Shown in pieces: positions 1 through 7,005 of a DNA stretch of 47,821 nucleotides; within the stretch, counting starts at the first letter, position 1; every line of letters begins with the position of its first letter. Origin of the DNA: Erythrobacter sp. WG. GTDB lineage: Bacteria > Pseudomonadota > Alphaproteobacteria > Sphingomonadales > Sphingomonadaceae. Under the pieces are notes generated by a model that saw only the letters and a program-made list of their open reading frames with translations, did not search any database and had not been told where the DNA came from. The DNA is taken from assembly GCF_026586795.1 (NCBI RefSeq), contig NZ_JAPFGY010000028.1, forward strand, positions 1-47,821, in the 5' to 3' direction. Made by a program: the position numbers and the translations under genes.

Positions 1-850
1 GCGCCGCCTCGCCCACGGCTGCCCTTGCCGGGGCGCCGGCGGCGCTGCTGCGGCGGTGCTCGGGCGGGCGCGGGCGCCACGGGCTTTCGAAGGGATCGAA
101 CTGGACGTGCGCGATCGGCACATCGGGCGCCGCCCAGCGATAGACCGCGCGTTCGATGACGTTGCGCAATTCGCGCACGTTGCCGGGCCAGGGATGATCC
201 TCGAGCGCCTCCATGACGTGGGGCGCGAAGCCCGGCCAGCGGTCCCATTCGAGCTCGGCGGCCATGCGGCGGCCGAAATATTCGGCGAGCACGCCGATAT
301 CGCCCTCGCGCACCCGCAAGGGCGGCAGGGTGATGACCTCGAAGCTCAGCCGGTCGAGGAGGTCCGCGCGGAACTCGCCCGATGCGGCCAGCGCGGGCAG
401 GTCGTCGTTGGTAGCCGCGACGATCCGCACGTCGACGCGGATCGGGCGCGAGGCACCGATGCGGGTGACCTCGCCATATTCGACCGCGCGCAGCAGCCGC
501 TCCTGCGCGCCCATGCTGAGGGTGCCCAATTCGTCGAGGAACAGGGTGCCCCGGTCGGCCTCTTCGAAGCGGCCCGCGCGGCTCTTGGTGGCGCCGGTGA
601 AGGCGCCCGCCTCGTGACCGAACAGCTCGGCCTCGATCAGCGTCTCGGGGAGCGCCGCGCAGTTCATGGTGACGAGCGGCTCGTCCCAGCGCGTGGAGAG
701 GCGGTGGAGGCGCTCGGCGATCAGCTCCTTGCCCGTCCCGCGCTCGCCGATCACCAGCACCGGGCGGTTCATCGCCGCCGCGCGGCTGGCGCGCTCGACC
801 GCATCCAGGAAGGCCCCCGACTGGCCGATGAACTGGCTTTCGAGCTTCAT
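1..850 (-). CDS. pspF: PspF, sigma-54-dependent activator of the phage shock operon (C-terminus beyond window)
   Basis: The first 283 codons of an AAA+ enhancer-binding protein read leftward and run off the window. Visible motifs are Walker A GERGTGKE (about residues 35-42), the sigma-54 contact loop GAFTGA (82-87) and Walker B GTLFLDE (101-107), followed by the R-finger/sensor region and WPGNVREL (sensor II). There is no N-terminal receiver or GAF domain before the AAA+ domain, as in PspF, which is controlled by PspA binding instead of phosphorylation. The missing part should be the Fis-type DNA-binding helix-turn-helix. The ATG at 848-850 is chosen because the family starts immediately before this kind of sequence. 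The gene is divergent from the pspABC operon, the usual arrangement. Confidence 0.93.
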   Translation of the reverse strand, partial: MKLESQFIGQSGAFLDAVERASRAAAMNRPVLVIGERGTGKELIAERLHRLSTRWDEPLVTMNCAALPETLIEAELFGHEAGAFTGATKSRAGRFEEADRGTLFLDELGTLSMGAQERLLRAVEYGEVTRIGASRPIRVDVRIVAATNDDLPALAASGEFRADLLDRLSFEVITLPPLRVREGDIGVLAEYFGRRMAAELEWDRWPGFAPHVMEALEDHPWPGNVRELRNVIERAVYRWAAPDVPIAHVQFDPFESPWRPRPPEHRRSSAAGAPARAAVGEAA

Positions 851-878
851 GTCCAAACACTAGTGAAAATGCCCAATG

Positions 879-941
879 CTTGGCAATATACCCCAAGGTC
901 CGCACCGTGCATAGCGGGAAAAATGGCGCAAATCGGCCATT
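879..941. promoter_or_regulatory. Two inverted repeats, candidate PspF upstream activating sites
   Basis: CTTGG-N9-CCAAG spans 879-897 and AATGGC-N8-GCCATT spans 922-941, both in the short gap between pspF and the sigma-54 promoter of the operon. PspF binds two sites upstream of psp promoters in enterobacteria. The first repeat lies about 80-100 bp upstream of the expected transcription start, a normal enhancer distance. The second lies much closer to the -24 element and could serve pspF autoregulation or be an IHF-type or other site. Assignment to PspF is inference from position. Confidence 0.45.
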
Positions 942-950
942 CTGCGCATT

Positions 951-966
951 TGGCACGGCTGATGCA
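951..966 (+). promoter_or_regulatory. Sigma-54 (-24/-12) promoter of the psp operon
   Basis: TGGCACG, four bases, then ATGCA: the invariant GG (952-953) and GC (964-965) are separated by exactly 10 bases, matching the consensus TGGCACG-N4-TTGCW except for one base. Transcription should start near 977, and the first gene begins at 1010. The promoter faces the psp operon and sits next to the sigma-54 activator gene pspF. Confidence 0.9.
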
Positions 967-1009
967 AAACACCCGGCAAGACCGAAACATCTTCACCGGG
1001 AGGCCCACC

Positions 1010-1195
1010 ATGATCGACCGCACTGCCGCCAAAGCCAGCTTCTGGAGCTCGAAAGTCGGACACGCCGCCATCGCCAGCATCGCCGCGATGACGATGATGG
1101 TGCTCCTGTCCTCGCAGATCCAGCCGGGTGCGGCCGCCGCCGCCCCCATCGCCCACCCCGTCGGCACCGCCGGCGCGCTGGTCGAGATCGCTTGA
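1010..1195 (+). CDS. Small single-pass membrane protein, first gene of the psp operon
   Basis: A 61-aa protein whose middle (about residues 17-37) is a hydrophobic Ala/Ile/Met/Leu segment, preceded by a short basic N-terminus. It begins 33 bases after the predicted transcription start of the sigma-54 promoter, with a GGGAGG ribosome binding site at about 8 bases. It precedes pspA, so it is most likely co-induced by envelope stress. I do not recognise the family. A role as a small inner-membrane partner of the Psp response is inference from position only. Confidence 0.65.
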   Translation: MIDRTAAKASFWSSKVGHAAIASIAAMTMMVLLSSQIQPGAAAAAPIAHPVGTAGALVEIA

Positions 1196-1473
1196 TGGGC
1201 GATCCCTTCGATCCCCTCGGGCCGGAGCGTCATGTCCCCCCCGCCGATGCTGCCGATGGCGCCGCGCCCCCCCGCGCGCCTCAGAGCAGCGACGCTCCGG
1301 CCCAACCCACCCGCCTGCTGTCCGCCGGACGGCTGTCGCGCCTCGACGAGGAAATCGAGGCCTTGCGCCGCCGCCCGGACCCGGCACAGTCGCGCGGCAA
1401 CGCCGCCGAGCCGCAGGGCGACCGAGTCGCCGGGCGCGAACGCTCCGGCTCGTTTCTCGATGGAGTAGCCTTC

Positions 1474-2160
1474 ATGGGCATTTTCAGCCGAACTCTCGAC
1501 ATTTTCGCTTCGAACTTCAACGATATGCTCGACAAGGCGGATGACCCCGCCAAGATGATCCGCATGATCATCCTCGAGATGGAGGAAACCCTGGTCGAAG
1601 TCCGCGCCTCGGCCGCGCGCACCATCGCCGACCAGAAGGAGATGCACCGCCACTGCGTGAAGCTCGACCGGCTTCAGGCCGACTGGGCGGAGAAGGCGCA
1701 GCTCGCGCTGTCGAAGGACCGCGAGGATCTCGCCCGCGCCGCGCTCGTCGAGAAGAAGAAGGCCGCCGACATGGCCGACCAGCTCAAGGCGGAAATCGCC
1801 GTGCTCGACGATGCGCTGCGCGCCTACGAGGAGGACATCGCCAAGCTCCAGCACCGCCTGCGCGAGGCGCGCAGCCGCCAGACCGCGATCGCAGCCCGCC
1901 TCGAAAGCGCCGAGAACCGCGTCAAGCTGCGCACGCTGATGAGCACCGAGCGCACCGACGAGGCGCTCGCCCGCTTCGACCAGCTCGAACGCCGGGTCGA
2001 TTATGCCGAAGGCCGCGCCGACGCGCTGCGCATTGCCGAGGAAGGCCCGCCGTCGCTCGCCGATGAAATCGCGGCGCTCGCCGGTTCGGACGCGATCGAC
2101 GACGAATTGCAGGCCATGAAAAAGGCGCTCGGCAAGGCCGGCGACAGCGAGGGGAAGTAA
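1474..2160 (+). CDS. pspA: PspA, phage shock protein A (ESCRT-III/IM30 family)
   Basis: A 228-aa, almost entirely helical and highly charged protein starting MGIFSRTLDI, typical of PspA. The N-terminal amphipathic helix binds stressed membrane and the following coiled coil (about residues 25-190) drives oligomerisation. In the resting state PspA inhibits PspF. On stress it moves to the membrane via PspB/PspC and limits proton leakage. The start at 1474 is chosen because GGAG lies 8 bases upstream and PspA proteins begin at this residue. The reading frame stays open upstream to an ATG at 1195, giving a possible 93-residue Pro/Ala/Arg-rich extension with no good ribosome binding site. Confidence 0.95.
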   Translation: MGIFSRTLDIFASNFNDMLDKADDPAKMIRMIILEMEETLVEVRASAARTIADQKEMHRHCVKLDRLQADWAEKAQLALSKDREDLARAALVEKKKAADMADQLKAEIAVLDDALRAYEEDIAKLQHRLREARSRQTAIAARLESAENRVKLRTLMSTERTDEALARFDQLERRVDYAEGRADALRIAEEGPPSLADEIAALAGSDAIDDELQAMKKALGKAGDSEGK

Positions 2161-2163
2161 GAC

Positions 2164-2469
2164 ATGGATGGAGGAGAAGTCATTGCCGCTCTGGCGCTGT
2201 TCATCGGCGCGCCCTGGGTGATCCTGCACTACATCACCAAGTGGAAGACGGCCCCCACCATCACCAGCGATGACGAGGTGCTGCTCGAGGAGCTCTACAA
2301 CCTCGCCCGGCGGCTGGACGAGCGGATGGACACGGTCGAGCGGCTGGTCGCCGCCGACGATCCGGGTTTCACCCCGGCCCGCCGCCTGATCGCCGATCAG
2401 GAAAAGGACAACCAGCAGCTGCGCGAACTCGAGCAGCTGATCGCCGAGAAGAAGGGAACCCGCGCATGA
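2164..2469 (+). CDS. pspB: PspB, phage shock inner-membrane protein B
   Basis: A 101-aa protein with one N-terminal membrane segment (about residues 6-25), the conserved P-W-V-I-L-H-Y region, and a cytoplasmic coiled coil containing RLDERMDTVERLVAADD. It is longer than the usual 70-75 aa because of a charged C-terminal tail. PspB works with PspC to sense membrane damage and release PspA from PspF. The gene follows pspA by 3 bases and overlaps pspC by 4 (ATGA), so the three are translationally coupled. Its coiled-coil signature recurs in five genes downstream. Confidence 0.93.
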   Translation: MDGGEVIAALALFIGAPWVILHYITKWKTAPTITSDDEVLLEELYNLARRLDERMDTVERLVAADDPGFTPARRLIADQEKDNQQLRELEQLIAEKKGTRA

Positions 2470-2840
2470 ACACGCCGCGCACCACGCTCTACCGCGACAA
2501 GCACAACGCCAAGCTGATGGGGGTGTGCTCGGGTATCGCCGATTACACCGGGGTCAACGTGCTGTGGGTCCGGCTCGGCACCTTGGCGCTATGCCTCGGC
2601 CTCGGCTGGCCGATCCTCGCCTATTTCGTCGCCGGCTTCGTGCTCAACAAGAAGCCGCCGCACCTCTACCGCGACGCGAGCGAGCAGAAATACTGGCAGT
2701 CGGTCCGCCAGAGCCCGAAGCGCACCGCCCGCGAGATTCGCGCCAACTTCCGCGACATCGACCGGCGTCTCGCGGCGGTCGAGAGCCACTACGTCAGCAG
2801 CAACCCGCGCCTGACCGCCGAGATCGAGCGGCTGCGCTAA
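2466..2840 (+). CDS. pspC: PspC domain protein
   Basis: A 124-aa protein with the PspC signature: LYRDKHNAKLMGVCSGIADY, then a membrane segment (about residues 33-57) and a charged helical tail ending in RLTAEIERLR. PspC is an inner-membrane sensor that binds PspB and PspA and can act in both membrane orientations. It overlaps pspB by an ATGA junction and is followed by a chain of small membrane genes on the same strand, so it is in the middle of the operon rather than at its end. Confidence 0.95.
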   Translation: MNTPRTTLYRDKHNAKLMGVCSGIADYTGVNVLWVRLGTLALCLGLGWPILAYFVAGFVLNKKPPHLYRDASEQKYWQSVRQSPKRTAREIRANFRDIDRRLAAVESHYVSSNPRLTAEIERLR

Positions 2841-2873
2841 TCCTCCTGAACTCGAATAACGGGGACTGAAGCC

Positions 2874-3188
2874 ATGGATCCTGCAACTCTGGGAACGATG
2901 ATCCCGATCGTCGCCCTCATGATCCCGATCGTCGCCTTGTGGACGAAGCACCAGCAGAAGATGGCCGAGATGCAAGTCGGGGCCACCGCCGAGCAGACCG
3001 CCGAGAAGGCCGCGCAGTATGCGAGCAAGGTCCAGCGGCTCGAGGACCGGGTGCAGGTGCTCGAACGCATCGTCACCGACCGCGGCTACGACATCGCCAC
3101 CCAGATCGAGGCGCTGCGCGACACCCGCCGGGTGGACGACGCCGACGCCGGCGTCCCTCTCGGCCTCGAGAAGAAGGAGCGCGTGTGA
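2874..3188 (+). CDS. Small PspB-like membrane/coiled-coil protein (paralog 1)
   Basis: A 104-aa protein with an N-terminal hydrophobic segment containing a doubled MIPIVAL repeat (about residues 9-22), then a charged coiled coil ending in RLEDRVQVLERIVTDRG and the box IEALRD. The same box is found in PspB and in four further genes of this operon. The start codon is preceded by GGGGACTGAAGCC, a moderate ribosome binding site, and the stop overlaps the next start (TGATG). By homology and context it is a psp-regulated inner-membrane protein with a cytoplasmic coiled coil. Its function is unknown. Confidence 0.8.
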   Translation: MDPATLGTMIPIVALMIPIVALWTKHQQKMAEMQVGATAEQTAEKAAQYASKVQRLEDRVQVLERIVTDRGYDIATQIEALRDTRRVDDADAGVPLGLEKKERV

Positions 3189-3499
3189 TGGAGCTCGAGA
3201 AGAACCTCCTCATCATTCTCGTCATGGCGGTCGCCGTCGGGGGCTGGCTCATCAACAACTGGATCCGCGCCAAGCATGGCTACGCGCTCGAGGATTCCTG
3301 GGGTCGCAAGGTCGAACCGGCCGCCAATGCCGAAAACCTGCGTCTGAAGGCCGAGAACCGCGAACTCCATGACAAGCTCGATGCCATGCAGGACCGCATG
3401 ATCGTGCTCGAGAAGATCGTCACCGACCGCGGCTATTCGCTGAGCGCCGAGATCGAGGCGCTGCGCGACGTCCCGGCGATCGGCAAGGAGCGCGCGTGA
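3188..3499 (+). CDS. Small PspB-like membrane/coiled-coil protein (paralog 2)
   Basis: A 103-aa protein: membrane segment at residues 6-21 (LLIILVMAVAVGGWLI), then a juxtamembrane box R-x-K-x-G-Y-x-L-E-x-x-W-G, a coiled coil, and the family box RMIVLEKIVTDRG followed by IEALRD. The juxtamembrane GY-L-E-WG box is shared only with the next gene, so these two are the closest pair in the array. Start and stop codons overlap both neighbours (TGATG), implying translational coupling. The envelope-stress role is inferred from its place in the psp operon. Confidence 0.8.
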   Translation: MELEKNLLIILVMAVAVGGWLINNWIRAKHGYALEDSWGRKVEPAANAENLRLKAENRELHDKLDAMQDRMIVLEKIVTDRGYSLSAEIEALRDVPAIGKERA

Positions 3500-3855
3500 T
3501 GGAGTTCGCGACCTTCGCCCCCTATATCGGCTACGCGATTGCCGCCGGCTTCGGGCTTGGCGCCATGGGCATCCTCGCCTCGTTCCAGACGACGCGGATG
3601 AAGATCAAGAACGGCTACCCGCTCGAAGGGATGTGGGGGCAGTCGCTGAAGCCCGGCTCGGACAAGGAGACCGCGCACCGCGTGACCCTGCTCACCCAGG
3701 AAAACGCCGAACTGCGCGCCGAACTGGGGTCGATGAAGGACCGGCTCGCCAATGTCGAGCGGATCGTCACCGACGGCGGCTACCACCTCGGCGCCGAAAT
3801 CGACGCCCTGCGGGACCGCGCGCTCGCCAATCTGAAGGACCGGGGAGAGGCCTGA
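3499..3855 (+). CDS. Small PspB-like membrane/coiled-coil protein (paralog 3)
   Basis: A 118-aa protein with a Gly/Ala-rich membrane segment (about residues 8-30), the GYPLEGMWG juxtamembrane box shared with the preceding gene, and the box RLANVERIVTDGG followed by IDALRD near the C-terminus. ATG at 3499 overlaps the previous stop. A GTG one codon earlier (3496) is also possible. It ends in a TGATG overlap with the next small gene. Conserved length, layout and motif argue that it is a real gene even though no function can be named. Confidence 0.8.
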   Translation: MEFATFAPYIGYAIAAGFGLGAMGILASFQTTRMKIKNGYPLEGMWGQSLKPGSDKETAHRVTLLTQENAELRAELGSMKDRLANVERIVTDGGYHLGAEIDALRDRALANLKDRGEA

Positions 3856-3947
3856 TGCCCGAAGCCGCGATCATCGCGATCACCCTGATTTCGCTGGCGA
3901 TCGTGATCGGCATGAGCGGCCGGACGGCCGAGGCGGCCGCGCAATGA
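3855..3947 (+). CDS. 30-residue membrane microprotein in the psp operon
   Basis: A 30-aa peptide, almost all of it a single hydrophobic helix (residues 3-20, AAIIAITLISLAIVIGMS), followed by a short polar tail. Its start overlaps the preceding stop (TGATG) and its stop overlaps the following start (ATGA), the same coupled junctions as the rest of the operon. This is the main evidence that it is translated. Position suggests a small membrane partner of the Psp proteins. The family is not recognised. Confidence 0.6.
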   Translation: MPEAAIIAITLISLAIVIGMSGRTAEAAAQ

Positions 3948-4255
3948 GCAGCTGGGCCATCGTCGCGCTGGTCGCGATCCTCATCTGGGGCGTCGTCCAG
4001 ATCGCCCGTGCCAAGGCCGGGATCATCGAGGACGAGGACGGCAACCAGCAGGCTGTGCCGCGCGGCGATGCCCGGACCGCGGCCGAACTGGAGGCGGCGC
4101 GCCGCGAGCTCGCCGAATTGAAGGACCGCGTCAGGGTGCTCGAACGCATCGCCACCGACGCCCATTCCGGCGACGCGCGCGAACAGGCGCGGATCGCCGC
4201 CGAGATCGAAGCCCTGCGGGACACCCCCGCGTTGAAGAGGGAACAGAGCGAATGA
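3944..4255 (+). CDS. Small PspB-like membrane/coiled-coil protein (paralog 4)
   Basis: A 103-aa protein with an N-terminal membrane helix (residues 3-21, SWAIVALVAILIWGVVQIA), an acidic stretch, and a long coiled coil containing ELKDRVRVLERIATDAH. The IEALRD box follows after an insertion of about 9 residues compared with paralogs 1-3. Start and stop both use four-base ATGA overlaps. The layout of membrane helix then coiled coil matches PspB. Confidence 0.8.
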   Translation: MSSWAIVALVAILIWGVVQIARAKAGIIEDEDGNQQAVPRGDARTAAELEAARRELAELKDRVRVLERIATDAHSGDAREQARIAAEIEALRDTPALKREQSE

Positions 4256-4503
4256 CCACGCTGCTTATCGATCCCATCCTCGTGCTGACCGCCGGGAGCC
4301 TGATCGGCCTCGCGCTGGTCGCCGCCGCGCTGCTGCGTGCCTGGGCGGGCTGGCTGGAGCTGAAGCGCCAGGAGCTCGACCGCGCCGCCGTCCGCGCCCC
4401 GCAGGACGAAGGCTCGGGCCTCGGCACCGCGCGCATCGAACTCGCCGACCTCAAGGAGCGCATCCGCAAGCTCGAGGCGATCGCGAGCGGGGTCGAATTG
4501 TGA
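4252..4503 (+). CDS. Small PspB-like membrane/coiled-coil protein (paralog 5, short)
   Basis: An 83-aa protein: hydrophobic helix at about residues 8-31, a basic/acidic linker, and the C-terminal box DLKERIRKLEAIASG. It stops just after the box and lacks the IEALRD extension, so it is a shortened member of the same family. It overlaps its upstream neighbour by ATGA and its downstream neighbour by GTGA. Confidence 0.78.
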   Translation: MTTLLIDPILVLTAGSLIGLALVAAALLRAWAGWLELKRQELDRAAVRAPQDEGSGLGTARIELADLKERIRKLEAIASGVEL

Positions 4504-4676
4504 GCGCGGTGCGCAACACCGCCACCCAGGCCGGCATCGGCCTCGGCAGCGCGATTGCCGTGGCGATCAGCTGGAGCCTCCACAAGTCGGTGGTGTGGGC
4601 GGCGATCCAGGGCTTCTTCGGCTGGTTCTACGTCGCCTATTACGTGCTCACCCGGCCCGGTGGGATCGGGGGCTGA
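4500..4676 (+). CDS. 58-aa membrane protein, last gene of the psp operon
   Basis: A GTG start (4500-4502) overlaps the previous stop and gives a 58-aa, mostly hydrophobic protein with Ala/Ile-rich and aromatic-rich segments, including SVVWAAIQGFFGWFYVAYY (about residues 30-48). It lacks the coiled-coil box of its upstream neighbours. The overlap and steady high-GC codon pattern support it. I have a general impression that similar short proteins follow psp genes in sphingomonads, but function is unknown. The operon probably ends here, because an inverted repeat begins 13 bases after the stop. Confidence 0.65.
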   Translation: MSAVRNTATQAGIGLGSAIAVAISWSLHKSVVWAAIQGFFGWFYVAYYVLTRPGGIGG

Positions 4677-4689
4677 GGGCACGCCAACC

Positions 4690-4781
4690 CCGTTCGTGCT
4701 GAGCTTGTCGAAGCACCGTCTTTTCTTCTAGGGCAGCGCCGAAACAACAGAACGGCCCTTCGACAAGCTCGGGGCGAACGG
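4690..4781. repeat. Inverted pair of the dispersed CTTCGACAAGCTC-type repeat
   Basis: Two inverted copies of a 26-27-base element flank a 39-base spacer: 4690-4716 contains CTGAGCTTGTCGAAGCAC, and 4756-4781 contains CCCTTCGACAAGCTCGGG and ends in GAACGG. The copies can pair over most of their length, giving a large hairpin between the psp operon and sufE that could act as a terminator or mRNA stabiliser. Elements with this core are familiar as dispersed extragenic repeats in sphingomonads and some other proteobacteria (established knowledge, from memory). Confidence 0.8.
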
Positions 4782-4789
4782 AGTCTGTC

Positions 4790-5200
4790 TTGCGCACCCT
4801 TTCCGACATCCTCGACGAGTACGAATTCCTCGAAGGCGACGAACGCTACGGCCTCCTGATCGAGCTGGGCCGCACCCTCGAGCCGATGCCCGATGCGCTC
4901 AAGACCGACGCGACGCTGGTGCGCGGCTGTTCGGCCGCCGTGTGGGTCTACCCGGCCGGGAGCGATCCCGCGCGGCTTCACTTCCTCGCCGACAGCAACG
5001 CCGCGATCACCAAGGGGATCGTCGCCCTCGTCATCGCCGCGGTGCAGGACCGGCCCGCCGCCGAGGTCGCGCAGATGGACGTCATGGCCGCGCTCGCCCC
5101 CTTCGACCTGAAAAACCAGCTCTCCAGCAATCGCACGCAAGGCGTGCCCAACATGATCGCGCTGGTGAAGGAACACGCCGCCCGCCTCGCGGCTGCCTGA
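4790..5200 (+). CDS. sufE: SufE, cysteine desulfurase activator
   Basis: A 136-aa cytoplasmic protein of the SufE family. SufE accepts persulfide sulfur from the cysteine desulfurase SufS and passes it to the SufBCD Fe-S scaffold. The sulfur-accepting cysteine lies in LVRGCSAAVWVY (Cys47), and the family end-of-protein pattern LSSNRTQGVPNMIALVKEHA is present. Translation appears to start at a TTG (4790) directly after the inverted repeat, since no ATG or GTG fits the conserved N-terminus RTLSDILDEYEFL. It is not next to a suf operon here, so it is a stand-alone copy. Confidence 0.93.
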   Translation: MRTLSDILDEYEFLEGDERYGLLIELGRTLEPMPDALKTDATLVRGCSAAVWVYPAGSDPARLHFLADSNAAITKGIVALVIAAVQDRPAAEVAQMDVMAALAPFDLKNQLSSNRTQGVPNMIALVKEHAARLAAA

Positions 5201-5288
5201 GCCGCTTTTGGCGATCGCCCCGAACGGGCGTATTCTCCCGGCGGGAGCGCAGCGGCGACGAGTCGCTGCGCGGGAGGGGAAACAGGCC

Positions 5289-5666
5289 ATGCTGGGACAA
5301 GCGAAACCCGTCTGCTTCGTGCTCACGTCCGACATCGCCCGGGCGCGCGGCTTCTATACCTACACGCTGGGCCTCACCGAGACGGGGGACGATCCCTATG
5401 CGGTGAGCTATGACCTTGCCGGCACGCTGATGCGGCTGACCAGTGTCGAGGGCCATCAGGCGGGCCCCCACACGGTGCTCGGCTGGCAGGTTGCGGACAT
5501 TGCTGCGGCGGTCGACGCGCTTGCGGAAAAGGGCGTTCCTTGCGCGGTCTACGAGGGCTTCGGTCAGGACGCGCGGGGCATCTGGACCGACCCCGGCTCG
5601 GGCACGAAGATCGCGTGGTTCTTCGATCCGGACGGCAACAATCTCAGCCTGACGCAGTTCGGCTAG
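5289..5666 (+). CDS. VOC (glyoxalase/bleomycin resistance) family protein
   Basis: A 125-aa protein with the beta-alpha-beta-beta-beta vicinal oxygen chelate fold. The N-terminal half begins with VCFVLTSDIARARGFYTYTLGL and the C-terminal half ends with WFFDPDGNNLSLTQFG, a classic VOC ending with the metal-ligand region. The start at 5289 is chosen because AGGGGAAACAGG lies just upstream and the fold begins right after it. Substrate cannot be deduced. It could be a small dioxygenase-like, isomerase or antibiotic-binding member. Confidence 0.82.
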   Translation: MLGQAKPVCFVLTSDIARARGFYTYTLGLTETGDDPYAVSYDLAGTLMRLTSVEGHQAGPHTVLGWQVADIAAAVDALAEKGVPCAVYEGFGQDARGIWTDPGSGTKIAWFFDPDGNNLSLTQFG

Positions 5667-5679
5667 AGCGGTCTCCGAC

Positions 5680-6216
5680 CTAAAGGTTGCGCCCCACCAC
5701 CTCGTAGGCGTCGCTCCCGGCGCCGACGGAATCGCGCACCACCGCGACGCCCGCTTCCTTCTGCCGCTTCAGCTCGGCCTTGAGTTTCGCCGGATCGCGG
5801 GCGAAGACGAAGCCGAAGCTCACCCCGCCCTCCTTGCCGATCGTCGCGTGGTGGAGCTTGTGCGCCTGCACCAGCCGCTTGGCGTAGCCCTTGCGCGGCA
5901 CCCACTTCCAGTAGCGCTGGTGGACGAGCCCGTCGTGGACCAGCGTGTAGATCACTCCATAGAGCGTGATGCCCACCGCCACCCACCACAGCCATTCGAC
6001 CCACAAAGAGCCGATGATGTAGAGCGCGGCGTTGATCGTGCCGAACACGACGGCGAACAGGTCGTTCTTCTCGAGCACATTGTCGTGCGGCTCGTGATGG
6101 TCGCGGTGCCAGTCCCACCCCCAGCCGTGCATGATATACTTGTGCGCCACCCAGGCGAAGATCTCCATGCCGAACAGCGCGGCAAAGGTGACGGCAGCGG
6201 CTTCGAGCCAGCTCAT
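5680..6216 (-). CDS. crtZ: CrtZ, beta-carotene 3-hydroxylase
   Basis: A 178-aa membrane di-iron hydroxylase of the fatty-acid-hydroxylase superfamily. It carries four histidine clusters: HKYIMH (25-30), HRDHH (37-41), HDGLVH (94-99) and HKLHH (119-123), the canonical CrtZ set. It adds hydroxyls at C3/C3' of beta-ionone rings, making zeaxanthin from beta-carotene or astaxanthin from canthaxanthin. Its start codon follows the crtW stop with no gap, so the two form an operon transcribed leftward. Confidence 0.96.
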   Translation of the reverse strand: MSWLEAAAVTFAALFGMEIFAWVAHKYIMHGWGWDWHRDHHEPHDNVLEKNDLFAVVFGTINAALYIIGSLWVEWLWWVAVGITLYGVIYTLVHDGLVHQRYWKWVPRKGYAKRLVQAHKLHHATIGKEGGVSFGFVFARDPAKLKAELKRQKEAGVAVVRDSVGAGSDAYEVVGRNL

Positions 6217-7005
6217 TTACGAGGCCTTTTCAGTCAGTCTGTCGATCCGCCCCACCCCGGCGCGGCGCGCGGCGGGCAGGGCCCACCACGGCACGTCGGG
6301 GCGGCGGTGATGTTCGAGGTGATAGCCGAAATGGAAGCAGGTGGCGAGGCTCGTGAGGGTACCGAAATCCTCGCTGCGGGTGTTGTGGAGATCGGAAAAA
6401 CGGTCCGCCGCGGCCGCTTCGGCAAGGTGCCGGTGCGGGCGGAAGGTGCCGAAATAGAACAGCTGGAGCGAGGAGCCGAGCGCCGGCAGGCCGTAGAGCA
6501 GCACGATCTGCGCCATCGGCACGTCCAGCACCAGCCAGTAGATGCCCACCACGGTGTGGACGAAGAGGATCGAGCGCCAGCCGAAATAGCGGCGGAAGAA
6601 GGTCGCATACCAGCGCCAGAAATCGGCCGGGTGGTGCTCGTCGAAGTCGGGGTCGCCCGGACGCCCGGCCAAGCGGTGGTGATCGAAATGCGCATTCCTC
6701 AGCTGCCGCCATCCGAAGCCCGCGTAGAGCGCCAGCAGCACCGCGCCGATCGCGCCGTTGACGCGCCGGTGCCCGGGCACGAGGCTGCCGTGCATCGCAT
6801 CGTGACAGACGATGAACACCCCCACCGAAAGCCAGCACTGCACCGCCGCCATCACCACCGCGACCGGCCAGTTCTCCCAGGTCAGTTCGAACACGAACAT
6901 CCCCCAGGCATGGATCGCCAGCCAGCTCCCGGCGATTGCCAGCGCGAGGGCAAGGCCGGCGACACGCTGGAGCCGCCGGTCGGGCAAGGCGAAGCGGGCG
7001 TTCAT
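6217..7005 (-). CDS. crtW: CrtW, beta-carotene 4-ketolase
   Basis: A 262-aa integral membrane di-iron oxygenase of the fatty acid desaturase type. Histidine boxes are HDAMHG (68-73), HFDHH (106-110) and HLEHHRRP (229-236), with four or more hydrophobic segments between them. CrtW inserts keto groups at C4/C4' of beta-ionone rings. With the directly adjoining crtZ, the cell can in principle make astaxanthin and related ketocarotenoids. The gene is divergent from an SDR gene across 234 bp in which I see no clear regulatory site. Confidence 0.95.
   Translation of the reverse strand: MNARFALPDRRLQRVAGLALALAIAGSWLAIHAWGMFVFELTWENWPVAVVMAAVQCWLSVGVFIVCHDAMHGSLVPGHRRVNGAIGAVLLALYAGFGWRQLRNAHFDHHRLAGRPGDPDFDEHHPADFWRWYATFFRRYFGWRSILFVHTVVGIYWLVLDVPMAQIVLLYGLPALGSSLQLFYFGTFRPHRHLAEAAAADRFSDLHNTRSEDFGTLTSLATCFHFGYHLEHHRRPDVPWWALPAARRAGVGRIDRLTEKAS

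Noticed and set aside
56..1195. Long open frame on the plus strand opposite pspF
   Set aside because: It is the antisense of pspF, whose AAA+ motifs are on the minus strand; only its last 61 codons (1010-1195) look like a gene.
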